From positions 4,340,001 through 4,404,000 of the forward strand of contig OX388314.1 in the NCBI GenBank assembly GCA_947579605.1: a stretch of 64,000 nucleotides of DNA. Direction: 5' to 3'. The DNA comes from Athripsodes cinereus (taxonomy: Eukaryota; Arthropoda; Insecta; Trichoptera; Leptoceridae). Under the pieces are notes generated by a model, which had not been told where the DNA came from, did not search any database, and saw only the letters and a list, made by a program, of their open reading frames with translations. Position numbers and translations under genes: made by a program. Of this stretch, positions 10,592 to 21,999 are shown piece after piece. The number at the start of each line of letters is the position of its first letter. The stretch's first letter is position 1.

Positions 10592-11590
10592 ACATTTATT
10601 TATTTATTTATTCATTCTTTACTGTACATTGATAAAAAACAATTACATAAAAGGTATACATTCAAATTAAATACAATCAATATACAGAGGGCGAGTTTAT
10701 CGCAAAGGCGCGATCTCTTCCAACTAACCCAAATATATCATATCCCTCTAACATATCCCTCAACCACACACGTAACAAATCCCACACCAGTCACACCACA
10801 TACTAACACACGTATATCACCCCACATAAAACACAAAACAAATCATGGAACAAATCCTAAGATATCTTGCAATCTCTCCATTGGTAGATCAGACACCCAC
10901 CCATAACATGCTCTTTTAAATTCAACAAAAACAGTGATTTCTCTTATCTTTAGAGGCATGATGTTAAACAGTCTAGGTGCCATCCACATAAACTGTCGCT
11001 GTCCGAACACTGTACTGCCCTGCTAAGTAAAAACACAGTAATTACCAAACACATATGTGTCAGAATCGCAGACCACGTTTAAAATTACTTTTTTGTGTGT
11101 ATTTTTATAAGTATCAAAAAACAAACTTTCCACAATCGTCACAAATATCTATTATAAATTAGCTCATTAAAAGGAAGCATATTTCAAAAATTATTGAATA
11201 TCTTAGATATTTGTGACGACTGTGGTATGTCTTTTTAATACTTAAAAAAATACACACAAAAGGTGATTTTAAACTTGGTTTGCGATTCTGATACATATGT
11301 GTTTGGTAATTACTGTGTTTTTACTTAGCAGGGCAGTGTAGACCTGAATGGAGTGATACAACTAAAAGACACCATCTGTTTCGTGACTCTATTTTGCTGT
11401 GATCTCCTCCAACCCCGTCTAATTGTGTAAAACTGCACTAGTGCTTTCCTAATATATAGGTGTCTCACAGAAAGAATCTTCCTATCATCAAACAATTGAG
11501 TGGTTGGAAACCTCCTCTGCAATTTAAACATTATTATATAACATATTATTAGCATTGTTCCAACTCTATGCCTGACTAAAGTTATTCCAC
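10592..11590 (-). mobile_element. Antisense 5'-truncated LINE, split by a foldback element
   Basis: Reading leftwards on the minus strand, the upstream part (about 11590 to 11341) encodes QRRFPTTQLFDDRKILSVRH and further LINE thumb-like sequence. After the foldback element the frame resumes as VFGQRQFMWMAPRLFNIMPL and ends with a stop after LQDILGFVP at about 10852-10854. The 3' UTR then runs to a (TTTA)n complement tail at 10592-10615. The 3' UTR is nearly identical to a plus-strand copy at 43168-43312 (GAGGGCGAGTTTATCGCAAA and the GTACAGTAAAGAATGAATAAA end). The N-terminal two thirds of ORF2 are absent. Confidence 0.75.
11015..11336. mobile_element. Foldback (long inverted repeat) MITE, 322 bp
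   Basis: The two halves are inverted copies of each other for about 135 bp per arm, with a short central loop. The ends are CTGCCCTGCTAAGTAAAAAC and its complement. TGTA flanks both sides (11011-11014 and 11337-11340). Taking out the element and one TGTA joins the surrounding antisense LINE frame as RST-VFGQR without a shift, which independently supports a 4-bp target duplication. There is no coding capacity. A transcript across it would form a long hairpin. The superfamily is unknown; 4-bp TGTA duplications are not diagnostic. Confidence 0.85.
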
Positions 11591-11599
11591 ATTAATGTC

Positions 11600-12270
11600 A
11601 AACGTTTTTGGCACATACTGATTACATAACCGCTACTGTCATTTGAAAAATCAAAAAATGACATGGCAAAAAATATAATTCGAATTTTTGGCGTTACAGG
11701 TGTACTATGGTACAAATTGTTTTGTATGTAAGATTTTTCATTCAATTATTATTAACTTGAATCATCCCAGTTCGACAGGTTTATATGTATTTTCTTTACG
11801 AGAAAGGCTATTATTACTGTATAAGATACGTGTGACTTTTGCTTGACAGTATCACGTACAATAATACGCTTTAGAACTTTAACAATAAAGTCGTTTGGTG
11901 TCAGATGTTCCTCCCTATACAATACACAGTGCAAAAAATATAATTTGAGATTACAGTTTTCTTTTGATCTCTTTATTCTTTGTCATATTACAGCGTTAAT
12001 AGTGTTAATACTTTATAAAGGCAATCATTAGTATAACTATTATTAAATATTTTCTTTCAATAATATATTACGAAGTATATATTACTCGGATCGGGGTGTG
12101 CTATTGACTCCGATAGTGTCATAGAAGTTTTTAGTGAACCTAACAAAATTGGAAAGAAGACCGTGGCTCCTTCAGTCTACAGAGTAATGCACAGTGCTTA
12201 GGATAAAAGAGGATTGCGCAAAACGGTATATTTCTCTGGAGATCATACTCCCAGCTACGACAGATTTGTA
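11600..12270. other. Gene-free stretch
   Basis: I see only short random frames on both strands around 11750-12030 and no repeat structure. Confidence 0.4.
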
Positions 12271-12276
12271 TATTGA

Positions 12277-12397
12277 ATAACAATCCATTGGATTGGTCTG
12301 CAACGAGTTTGGATTTTTATCTCCATTCCTCCCTATTTTCAGCTAGTCTCTTTAGTTCTATGTATGTGCCACAGTTCATGTCCTTCTTCAGTTGGTC
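12277..12397 (-). pseudogene. Antisense LINE ORF2 C-terminus, second copy
   Basis: About 120 bp matches the first part of 7978-8245 on the plus strand. On the minus strand it gives DQLKKDMNCGTYIELKRLAE followed by an E-E-W-R motif. The match stops abruptly at about 12397. Confidence 0.65.
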
Positions 12398-12399
12398 GA

Positions 12400-13470
12400 G
12401 AGATAGAGAGAAAATAAATCGATGTCTATATCTTGTGATACAAAAAGTATATGCATAATTGAACAATAACTTTTTGTGCATCATCAGGTACATAACAAAA
12501 TCAACAAATCAATTTACAATACATCAATCAATCCAAATGTGATGGTATGCAGTGGCGAGATTATCACTATGTTAGTTATTTCTTCCATCTAATCACCCAT
12601 CTAAAAACCTCGTAATTGTATTGCTGTTTTCTATATAAGTTCCAATATTTTCATGATCGCATAGTTATTTATTTAATTTCCATTAAAATCGTAGGTACAT
12701 ACGAAACATTTAAACTATATTTTAATTACTGTTTGGATATAGAATTTACATAGTAAACATCATCAGAATGCATCATATTCTAATGCGCAAGATAACTTTG
12801 TGTATATTATTACGGTCTAATAGAAGGGATGCTTCAGTTATAAGAATAAAGTAAATAAATACGTAATTATTTTTAGTGAAAACTTTTTCTATACAAACAT
12901 TGTGCATGTGCGGAGTTTGTTTGTTTGCCTTCGAATGCAACTCATTTATTTCTATTTCTATACACAGACGTCATCGGCAAACCGTCTTTATCTCAGTGTG
13001 GCACCGCGCTCACCCCCTGGGTGATTTATGACTTGTATATGTTTATACATTTATCCCGCATCATATTATTATTGTACATATTATTTACTTTTGAGAAGAC
13101 TATTAAAACACATTGAGAGTTTGTCGATGTTTGTCGTAAGCCGCCCCTAAATGCTGTTCATCAAACTCCGCGCATCAAAGAGTCATTTCTGTACCAGGTT
13201 TAGATAAAATGTGGTCCACGAGCCAAATGCTATTCTCAAATTTCATGCAATAGGCGAACTTAAGCTTGTACGTAAATAATGTGTTTTTTTACATCGTTTT
13301 AATTAAGCTTCGTCGAATTAGAATATCGAACATATTTTTGAATGAATCCTATAAAACAAAATACTAACTATAGGTATTATTATTATGTATGTAGGTACAT
13401 CAAGATAATATAATTTTGATTCATCCTCTTTAATATTTGACTATTTGTTAATCTATTTTCTTTTCAATTT
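12400..13470. other. Gene-free stretch
   Basis: Nothing recognisable apart from a small GC-rich patch (CACCGCGCTCACCCCCTGGG at about 13002-13021) inside otherwise AT-rich DNA. Confidence 0.4.
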
Positions 13471-13477
13471 GTTACAG

Positions 13478-13510
13478 ATAGAGGTCTATTGATTTCAATA
13501 TATTATCCAG
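13478..13510 (+). other. Candidate 33-nt mini-exon
   Basis: A pyrimidine-rich tract followed by TTTGTTACAG ends at 13477, and CAG/GTAAGT lies at 13510/13511. These are close to consensus 3' and 5' splice sites. Of the three frames only the one beginning after two bases is open (RGLLISIYYP). That leaves one base at the end, compatible with the similar candidate at 42878-42923. Such pairs also arise by chance in AT-rich DNA, so this is only a lead. Confidence 0.2.
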
Positions 13511-13719
13511 GTAAGTCTTGAATTAACTTCAGTAGGTACCATTGGGTTATTAATTTAAGTCAAACGTTTTGTTCAGGTTATCTGCTCGTTCTCTCTGATG
13601 AGCAAATATTTATTTTATTACACAATAGGTATGTACATATTATTTATTTCGTGTTTTCCGAATTTTCAGTTTGTGTAAGTGAATCTTCTATTAACGGGAT
13701 AAACCAGTGTACAATATAT

Positions 13720-13966
13720 AAATCCGCGAAGTACCCGGAAAAGAATAGATCTCCCACTCTTTTCTGTAAGTTTCGAGCATTCTGTAAAAGGCAGGTGTTC
13801 GTCAAACATCACACGTAACATCTACCTATTGGGAATGAGGAATAGCACCTGTCCTGAATGCTTTTATGTTTGTTAGCACCTAGAGCATAATCTGTATTTT
13901 TATCATAATATACAGTTAGTCTGCTGGCTACCCCATTTGTTGGAGATGCCGCGATGAATTGTAGTA
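13720..13966 (-). mobile_element. Family A MITE, copy 1 (reverse orientation)
   Basis: Contains the family A landmarks in reverse order: GTACCCGGAAAAGAATAGAT, CTCTTTTCTGTAAGTTT, CTGTAAAAGGCAGGTG, TCCTGAATGC, GGCTACCCCA and the terminal GCCGCGATG...TAGTAG. The left terminus is not clear. Family A has at least nine members or fragments in this window. Confidence 0.65.
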
Positions 13967-14019
13967 GCAGTATATACCTATAAAAATTGGATAGTCGGTT
14001 CTGTTCGCTATGCAAAAAA

Positions 14020-16375
14020 GATTTCCTAGACCTGTTCGAAACTATTGAAATTGCTGAGGCACTTCTTGAGTAATCTCAGCACTCAAGGACACATGCAGCT
14101 GGGGTGTGAATTGTTTACTTAATCACTTTTTACGAATGCATTCTTACTAAATCAACTGTTGTACGTACAACTGCAAAGATGTACAACTGTAGTATTTTGG
14201 TATGTTATTGTGTAGGTATAATATATGACAGACGAAATGTTTATTATTCCTAATATGGAGACATCGGTAGTCCTTATTGATATTGATACCGCTCATATGT
14301 ATTGTTATGTTTTATTCTGTTCTTCACTAGATGTAGGTAAATTGAAATATTTCGGACTTTATTATTGTTGGCTATTATTATGTATGATAAAATACGAAAG
14401 CCCACTCACTTTAGAGTGACATTGATTGTTCTCAAAAGAACGTCAAGCTCTGAGTAGGATTTCATTTTTAGTGTATGCACTCAGTAGTATTTTCTAGTTT
14501 ACAGCTTTATTATTAAGTAATTCACAACTATTGTTTTCATAATATGTAACACTTGTATCAGTTGCTTTATCTCAATCGATCTCAAATAAACGTTGCATCG
14601 TATAGAATCATATTTTAGCAACCCTATGGATTTGATGGATTAGACTAAGCCATATTATTATATTTAGCAACACGCCATGTAGTTAAATTAGATTGACAAT
14701 GTCTTTCTATGTCGAAATCACGTCACTTAATTTATTAAAAAAGTAACAAACCTTAGACCTATTGGGTTTTATTTATGTAAAAATATTAGTATTGTTAAAA
14801 TGAATTGTCGATTTAATTATGTATGTATATACCTATTACATACAAATTAGTTTACCCTGTTCGGTAAAAGACATTCGTATACATAATTTATTTATTCATC
14901 CCTCAAGTCTACCCTGCAGTAATTTCAATGTTTGGGGGTAGACAAGTCCGCCATCTGTTATCAAAATTAAACAAAGAACTCCGTTATTTGAATAATATTA
15001 TTAGCTTTTGTTAGTATTTTGAACTTAGTTTTATATGTTGGACATTCAATTTAGACGTACACATCCTTACTTTTATTTTAGACTTCAACAAGATATTGTA
15101 GAGTAGACGTGTATCTACAATTGTATGACTTGGATAAAGATGGTGAATTTTTATTGTAGTAAATACAAAATTGTGTGAATGAGGTAAAGAGTCATCTGGA
15201 TGCCATGTTTACTGCGATGATGATTCGCGATGACTCTGCTGGATGTGGTAGATCCAATGGTTGTGATGATTGTTATTTATATCTGCACCTCGTAAATTCT
15301 CCTTATATGCCTGTCATGTGGTAGATAGATGATGACGTTCTACGATGAAGCCACGTTATTGCACGTCAGCAGTCAGCACTGGTGGTTTATAGGCACGTAA
15401 AACATAACTGGCCACAAATATATTTTCAACGCTTATTGAGTTACTGTGCAGTTGACTCAGTGCTGAAAAGATATCATGGTCCAATACCACAATTGACATA
15501 TTAACCATTTTTTATGTAGTGTCGATTCTTCAGTACAATTGCTAATGATTCTTACTTTATTCAAATTTCAATTCCGTAGAAAAACATATTATGGCTCACG
15601 TTCGGTATCAAATATCTTGTAAAGAATTTTTATTGTACTTACAAAATGTCTGTGTGTATCGCTACAACTGTGTAAAGTACATTACTATCCTTTCATTCTC
15701 GTTAAAGCCTACAGATCATTACAGTATGATATATTATATATTATTGTATGATATGTAATGTACTATATATTATTGTTTTCTATTATATTCACTGCCTATA
15801 AATATGCACTATTATAAAAGGTCAATAATCTTGTTCCACGTTTCTTCCTGATCAACGAGGTTCGTTTCTAAGCAAACAAAATAAAATCAAAAAAAGCATT
15901 GCTCACTCAAACGTAATTTTACTTTTTCACCGACTTGTAAAAATCATCATTTATTTTTCTATCGTCATTATTTATTTAATTTATTACTGTATTTAATCAA
16001 ATTATGATAATTCATTTTTTTGTTTCCCTTCTCTTCCGCTCGAGGTGACAATCTCGCTGTGCTTTTACGTTTTGTCGACCCGCCCGTCTCCACGTTCATG
16101 ATCAACAGTCGATTTTAGAGATGAATTGGAGTATCCGGTATTCTATCTATTCGGTTTACTTTTACTATACGACTGGATGCTGAATTATGAGTCAATTTGA
16201 TAATGTTCGATTCGGTAGACGTTATATTTCGTAGTAAATTAATAAGGTAGACGTTATATTTCGAAATAAATATACTTATTATTATTTATTTATTAACATG
16301 ATTGAATGGCTTGACCTTTGCGTCTTTGACTGTTAAAAAGAAATATACCTACCTAACACACGTACATATATATAG
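14020..16375. other. Gene-free AT-rich stretch
   Basis: I find no element ends or credible frames. Local features are a near-tandem GTACAACTG pair at about 14165-14190, TATATTATTGTATGATATG repetition at 15725-15775, and a duplicated GTAGACGTTATATTTCG at about 16217 and 16247. Confidence 0.4.
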
Positions 16376-16379
16376 TTAG

Positions 16380-16503
16380 TTACAATCCATCAGATTGGCC
16401 TGCAACGAGTTTAGATTTTCTTCTCCATTGCTCTCTATTTTGAACTAGTCTCTTTAGTTCTATGTATGTGCCACAGTTCATGACCTTCTTCAGTTGGTCC
16501 ATA
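16380..16503 (-). pseudogene. Antisense LINE ORF2 C-terminus, third copy
   Basis: Matches 7978-8100 and 12277-12397. On the minus strand this copy keeps an open end: QNREQWRRKSKLVAGQSDGL followed by a TAA stop, which shows where the family's ORF ends. The upstream part reads DQLKKVMNCGTYIELKRL. Confidence 0.65.
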
Positions 16504-16509
16504 TAAGTG

Positions 16510-17280
16510 TCACGTACATATCATCACACAAACAAGAAGTTTTTTAAGATAGAAATGCGATAAGATAATTTTAGCCTTGTGTATTGAAAGGTCGTTAAAA
16601 TCATTTTCAGTCGTTCACCAATCATGATTGACTTTATCCTAAGAAGACGGAAGACGTCTCTCTCGTTAAATAAACAAATAGTAGAATAAAACATTTCTTT
16701 TATCTATATCGCAATAGTGAAACGTTTCGTTTTACCTCACACAGAGTAACTCATTCACAAATACGTCGTGACAGTGGTCGAACAGTTAGTATTCCGGATT
16801 GAAACTTTGTTCAAAATCTGGTATCTGGCCAAACCGATATTTGTCTCATCTCTAGTCTATTTGACTCGGCATTTTGATAACGGGAGAAATGGGTTTTATC
16901 GTGCAATTTAAAATTTTATACAATGTTGTTGATTCACGGAACGAATTAGGATGGTATTATATTATTGTTATTATTACTTGCGAATAAGCGAGCTTCAGGC
17001 TCGTTTTGCGATGAATGAGTTTATCACGTCAATCAGTTTTCCCTCGGTAAACTCTATTTGTTTGTATTGTAATTCTGATTACGAATTAGATACGGCTACA
17101 TCTCAATTAATTTGTGAATGGCAGCTATTTCATTATTACATTTATTTATTTGGTTTACTGTCAGTTGGTTATATAATGTTTTTACATAACACTTTTATGT
17201 ACAAAATATCAATGTACGTTAACATTTTATATGATGTGCTTATCATAATGGTTGGACATGTGAAAAGTATTGAATTATAG
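16510..17280. other. No recognised gene
   Basis: Includes a 109-codon plus-strand frame (16951-17280) that is hydrophobic and rich in Tyr, Ile and Leu, as expected for translated AT-rich noise. I do not call it a gene. Confidence 0.4.
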
Positions 17281-17470
17281 ATGATGAGAGGATGACCAAG
17301 AGGATGTATCTGTCTGATAAAGAGGATGTGCAAAAGCGCGAACAACTTGATCAAATTCTCAAGGACGGCCGCTTAGAAATCGGCGTGCGTGTATGAGAAA
17401 TTGTAGTGAAAAAATAGATCAATTTGGCGTTCCATTTTCTCTGCCTATCCCGCTTGGCACATGATAGATA
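17281..17470 (+). repeat. Coding-like repeat, copy 1 of a diverged pair
   Basis: The plus-strand frame reads ERMTKRMYLSDKEDVQKREQ, then LDQILKDGRLEIGVRV and a stop. After a stop the DNA still matches the second copy at 52755-53000 (GTTCCATTTTCTCTGCCTAT against GTTCCGTTCTCTCTGCTTAT). The conserved pieces YLS, DQIL-(K/R)-D and the VPF-like segment suggest a decayed coding sequence, probably of a mobile element, but I do not recognise the family. Confidence 0.45.
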
Positions 17471-17623
17471 AACATGTCTTAATTTTTGACCATATTCGCA
17501 AACGTCTGTATTGCTAAAAAGAATATTAATTATATTATAATAATATAAGATAATATTGTGTTATTTTGAAAACACTCTTGGTATGATTAGTCTTTTCACG
17601 AAAATATCATAGTCCTTAAATGT

Positions 17624-17830
17624 TTTTTTTTTATTTATTATATTCTTCACTGTACATTGTTTACAATAATACAAATTAAAACATTTATCATAGAAAATAT
17701 CAGTAAATAGAAAATATTAATTGTATGTGTGATTTGTAAAATTTTTGAAGATTTTATTGAAAACTAGCGCTTTAGGCTCCCTTTCATGGCGCCTCGGTTA
17801 AATGGATGTCCCCAGTATCTTTGAAGCGAT
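17624..17830 (-). mobile_element. Antisense LINE 3' end
   Basis: A T10 plus TTATTTATTATATTC start and TTCACTGTACATTGTTTAC make up the complement of the shared LINE terminus AATGTACAGT(A/G)AAGAAT + AAT(A)n, also seen at 10592-10640, 43270-43312 and 59637-59700. The inner part near 17780-17815 (CCTTTCATGGCGCCTCGGTT) may be the end of the ORF. Confidence 0.55.
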
Positions 17831-17834
17831 ACCT

Positions 17835-18470
17835 CAAATACGATATCGATGAAACCGGAACCAATTATTTTTTGCGTTTCAGTTTTCTTATTTAATATTT
17901 ATTATCTAATATCTTCATTGTATTGTACATATTTTTTTTGTTCCTATCAATATGTACAGTCCGTTGCTGATTATGTTTTTTTTTTCAGCACTTTACTGCT
18001 CTCCACTTTGTATCGACTCTTAGTAATATTATGACGATGTATAAATGTATTATTAAGTAGGTATATTATACAAGACGCTTTTAAATCGCTTTCCCTTTCG
18101 CCGTGCAACGTAGAAAGTAAAAACAATAATGGCTACACATATTCTTATTCTACTACGACTGTTACAATACCTGTATTGATTGTTTATTATTATTATATTA
18201 TATTATTTATTTATTTATAGACGTTTTTATGTAATAATAATAACATATTTATATACTGGTATGAATTATAATACAATGTGCAAGTAATTCACCGCGTACT
18301 ACAGAGAGTCTACCTATATGTATGCACAGCACAGCACATGTTGCAATCTAAGTTGTTTTATAAAAACCAACTCGATTCAAGATTTAAACTATAAGAGGGC
18401 TTTTGCTTTGCGGCATCTTCGGAGTAAGGCAATCAGTAGGTATACTGTATTAGTATTTAATTCATTGATT
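17835..18470. other. Gene-free stretch
   Basis: Only T-rich and (TTA)-rich low-complexity DNA; no element recognised. Confidence 0.4.
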
Positions 18471-18473
18471 GAT

Positions 18474-18953
18474 CTAAAGGGTCGTTCACATTTGTTCACT
18501 TTCAGTGATCTCTCCGGATGATCCTCCAAGATGAATAGGTGTGAACGGGCGTTTCGTCAATAGTGATCACTAGCGATGACGGAGGAAAGAGATTACCACT
18601 CGTCATAATTTTGATGAAAGGTCCTGTCACTGAAACTACCATAAACAAGTTTTATCTCATTATTTGTTTTATTCTCTATGAATTTGTATTGAATGTCAGA
18701 ATCTTGTACAAAATTATTACGCAGTTGAGAGCTATATTAATTTATTTTAAGTGTTATTTTTAATTTTTGAATTTGTTTAATTATTTTTGTACGAAAATAT
18801 GTTAAACTACATACAACATGACTGAGAGTGTTGACATGGCAGTGAAAGCATAGGATGAACAAGTGTGAACAGACGTGTTCACTTTCGATGAACAGGTTTG
18901 ACCCTGACATTCTGGATGATCATCCAAAGTGAAGCAATGTGAATGCTACTTAA
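18474..18953. mobile_element. TTAA-flanked piggyBac-like MITE, copy 1
   Basis: The right end reads GGATGATCATCCAAAGTGAA ... GAATGCTAC-TTAA; the left end reads CTAA-AGGGTCGTTCACATTTGTTCAC. The two ends are inverted versions of each other (GTTCACATT-G-TTCACTTT). TTAA is intact on the right and changed to CTAA on the left. A TTAA duplication is the hallmark of the piggyBac superfamily. The body matches the copy at 26313-26761 over its whole length with small indels. A 66-codon frame inside it (18563-18763) is shared with the other copy only because the DNA is shared. No transposase is encoded. Confidence 0.8.
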
Positions 18954-18959
18954 CACACA

Positions 18960-19800
18960 CTCATAGTGAAAATTGTAGCAGTGTTTTTATTTTTTATACA
19001 TTTTAAAAATAAATATATAAGTCACCGACTCTGGTCATTATTTTTTTCTCAACAAACCTATTTAGTTTGCGTTACTTTTTGTGTTTGAATTTGAGACGTG
19101 TTTTACTGGTGTTGTTATCTTTTTTATATAGTAAGGAGTAAGGACACCGCGCCACTAAAGAACTATTTCTTATAGAAGGGTTGGTAGGAAAATTGTTCCT
19201 TGCCGTTAAAATTAAATTTATTTATGGTCCTTGTTTATTTGTTTCTATAATTACAAGATTGTTTCTAATGTGGGTTCGGTAGTATTTATTATAGGCTATA
19301 ATAGCCATAGCGAATGTAGAAAGGTTTTGTGGAAAGCATCAATCAAAAGTAAACGGGTAAATAATTGAACATTGGTATCCCTCTCGCATTTTATATTAAT
19401 ATTTAGGTAAGCTTCACGTCTTAAACATGACAGATGTAGGTAAATATATATAATGAAAGTAATAATACCTCTTGCAACAATATTTCCAGAGGGACGACAT
19501 TGTTTTCCCATTTATATTCCGATGTTAACCCTATTGGGGAATGACGGGTACAATCGCAACAACAGTGATGGGACGGATAATGGTTTGTCGGAATACCAAA
19601 TGTTTTTTATGTCCCATTTATATGTTTATTATTGAAATAATATTTTCTATAAGATAATAATCACTGAAAGCTTAAGACCACTGAAAATCCACTGCCCAGG
19701 GTTGAAAGGCTTGTAGATTCATTGTTTCAGAGATCAAGCCTCTGCTAGAGCTGTTGGCCATCGGAAGTAAGCAAGTTATATTATGTGAAGTAATAGAAGA
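18960..19800. other. Gene-free stretch
   Basis: No recognisable gene or repeat; short overlapping random frames lie at 19296-19635. Confidence 0.4.
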
Positions 19801-19812
19801 AATATTCTAGAC

Positions 19813-19996
19813 CAGTGATTCGAAAAGTGGTTTGTGTCGACTCCCAGGGGTCGACGAGGACCTGCAAGGGGTCCATGTCGCTACATATACTTCACTCCTG
19901 TTGAAAATTTAATATTTCAAAGTGAGTAGCAGGGGTCTACCCAAAACCGAAAAACATTACAAGTAGTCTATGAGAGAATTTTTTTGGCAATCTCTG
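19813..19996. mobile_element. hAT-type MITE with 8-bp target duplication
   Basis: Identical TTCTAGAC octamers flank the element (19805-19812 and 19997-20004). The left end begins CAGTGATTCGAAAAGTGG and the right end, inverted, begins CAGAGATTGCCAAAA. CAGTG-type ends with an 8-bp duplication are diagnostic of hAT. The left subterminal region has the GGGGTCGAC / GGGGTCCATG repeats commonly seen in such elements. It is 184 bp and non-coding. Confidence 0.9.
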
Positions 19997-20189
19997 TTCT
20001 AGACATTTACTTAGCATAATATAAATATATTTATGATTATATTTATTTCTTTCATTATCGATTATGTTGCGGTCTTTATTTTTTATGTTCCATTTATATG
20101 TTTATTATTGAAATAATATCACTATATGGTGTACTGCGTGGGAAAAAATACCAACTTCTCCAACTGATATGAAAGGGGATAATTAGGCG

Positions 20190-20333
20190 ACAGATGTCCT
20201 GGCTGGGTAACATAAGGCATCCAAAGTGTGAAGGAGCTGTTCCGAGCGGCGCAGGACAGGGACAGGTTCGCTGAGGTAATCGCCAACGTTGTGGGGACCC
20301 GACATGGCACTTGAAGAACAAGAAGATACGGTA
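20190..20333 (+). pseudogene. LINE ORF C-terminus (VIANV-type)
   Basis: The plus-strand frame reads GIQSVKELFRAAQDRDRFAE followed by VIANVVGTRHGT, a stop and Arg codons. This is the standard ELFRAAQDR-x-x-F-x-x-VIANV C-terminus of insect LINE ORF2. A stop lies just upstream of GIQSV. Overlapping minus-strand frames are shadows of this relic. Confidence 0.65.
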
Positions 20334-20339
20334 TTCGGC

Positions 20340-21845
20340 ATTACATTATTGGGCTACCGTGTGATATTCGGGTGTATAATAAAACTATGTCGAATAGGTC
20401 GGATCCCGGATATCCGCTTTATCTTCACTAAGTGGTATGAAATGAGAAAACTAAAATGAGATAATTATTATCTGCTGGCCTCTCATTCTCATCTCCATCG
20501 CCACTATCTATCATTCATATACACATCATCTTCGCTAATCTATTCTATTGTAATTCCGATTGACATCAATCACTTTATTTATCATCACAGCTCGTTATTT
20601 AGTATTGGTAAACAAACAACTAGGTATATTGACATACTATCTGTTTTTTCACAATGCGTATTGATAATTTGATTAGTGGTGTCGCATTTTAAACGATTGT
20701 TGTGATCGAATTCGTTTTTCTCGATTTCTAATATCAGATTAAATTGGAATCTCTATATAGACATGACTGATGACAAAAGTTCTATCCTTCGATGATCGAT
20801 TGTTAAAGTGTTTATTTTTACCATCACGATTAATGAAACATTTTCACTCTTGTTTATTAATAAGTATTATGTAATTAAATTATCAAACAACAGGATGGAC
20901 AAATAATAAGGACAATAGTATTTTATTCGTCTTTTAATGATATTGTGTATGTTCGTAATACTTTTTTTTAACTATAGGTCAAATCTCTCTTCCAAAGTCT
21001 TTTCGAATTCGTTCCAAATTTCAAATTCAATCATTACATGTTTCGAACGTTCTATTCACTGGATGTTCGGTAGAAATGAAAATACGATTAGATATACTAT
21101 TACTGAATTGATAGTATCGATTGTAAAATAAATTTTGAGTGTTCACATCACTAAAATTAAAATAATTTATAAGTCAGTGTGTAATTACCGTTGTTATGTT
21201 ACGATGCAAATATACAACAACACTAACTAACCGTGTGAAGTAAATAATAACAATCATATTTAGTAACTACAATAGGCCTCTAAATTGGTGTTAAATTTAT
21301 GCCAATACTAATGAAATGATTAAATGTACATTACATTATACATTACAATATATCTTCATACGGGGCGTATCTTTCGTTGTAATTTTGTTGCTAATTAATC
21401 ATTGATTATTTCTATATAATGTATTCATACTGATACTATATAGACTCAATAGAATTAAAAATTAAATTATTATTAATACATATTTCATTTCAACGTTAAT
21501 GCCCTTATTAAACGTATTCACATGCCCGATGTTTTGTGCGTATATTTTGTTGATAAACGCATCAGTTGTTTGAATTTTTTTTTAATGAGAGTATTGTTTA
21601 CAACAACTTAAGTGTGTATTGTGCATTATTGGTCAATTCCAAATTTCTGTCTATCCATTACAATTAGTTTTTTTTTCTGGCAATCCACCCGTAACGAGTG
21701 ATTTGTGATTACAATCAGGTAAAATCTAATATATGGAATTTTCACCGACAGTAATGAGTTGATAGGAAATTGGAATTGACTATAATTATAATGGTTATAT
21801 TTTTTGTCATATAGAACTAATTGTATATCTTACATGAAGTGGTTA
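20340..21845. other. Gene-free AT-rich stretch
   Basis: Short random frames only. I find no inverted termini or tails. Confidence 0.4.
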
Positions 21846-21849
21846 CCTA

Positions 21850-21995
21850 GAAAAGGCAACAAAGAATGTTAGAAGGCCTCGGTCTAGATGGTAAGTAGAT
21901 CGTTTGAAGAAAATGGATACGAAAGACCAAAACAGGAAGGAGTTGAAGATCATAGAAGAGGCCGATGTCTAAACCAAATTTTGAAAAAGAATAAA
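21850..21995 (+). pseudogene. Decayed LINE ORF2 C-terminus
   Basis: The frame starting near 21872 reads RRPRSRW, a stop, then VDRLKKMDTKDQNRKELKII and EEADV before another stop. The G-R-P-R-x-R-W-x-D-x-x-K-K layout followed by an alpha-helical A-x-D segment is the usual LINE C-terminal tail. It has at least two in-frame stops and no tail. Confidence 0.5.
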
Positions 21996-21999
21996 AAGA

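Noticed and set aside
16951..17280. Hydrophobic 109-codon frame as a membrane protein
   Set aside because: Tyr/Ile/Leu-rich text is what AT-rich non-coding DNA gives when translated; no topology pattern or homologue is recognised.
18563..18763. A 66-codon frame that is conserved in a second copy at 26401-26598
   Set aside because: Both frames lie inside two copies of the same TTAA MITE, so similarity comes from shared repeat DNA. The frame is not longer than chance and the third copy lacks it.
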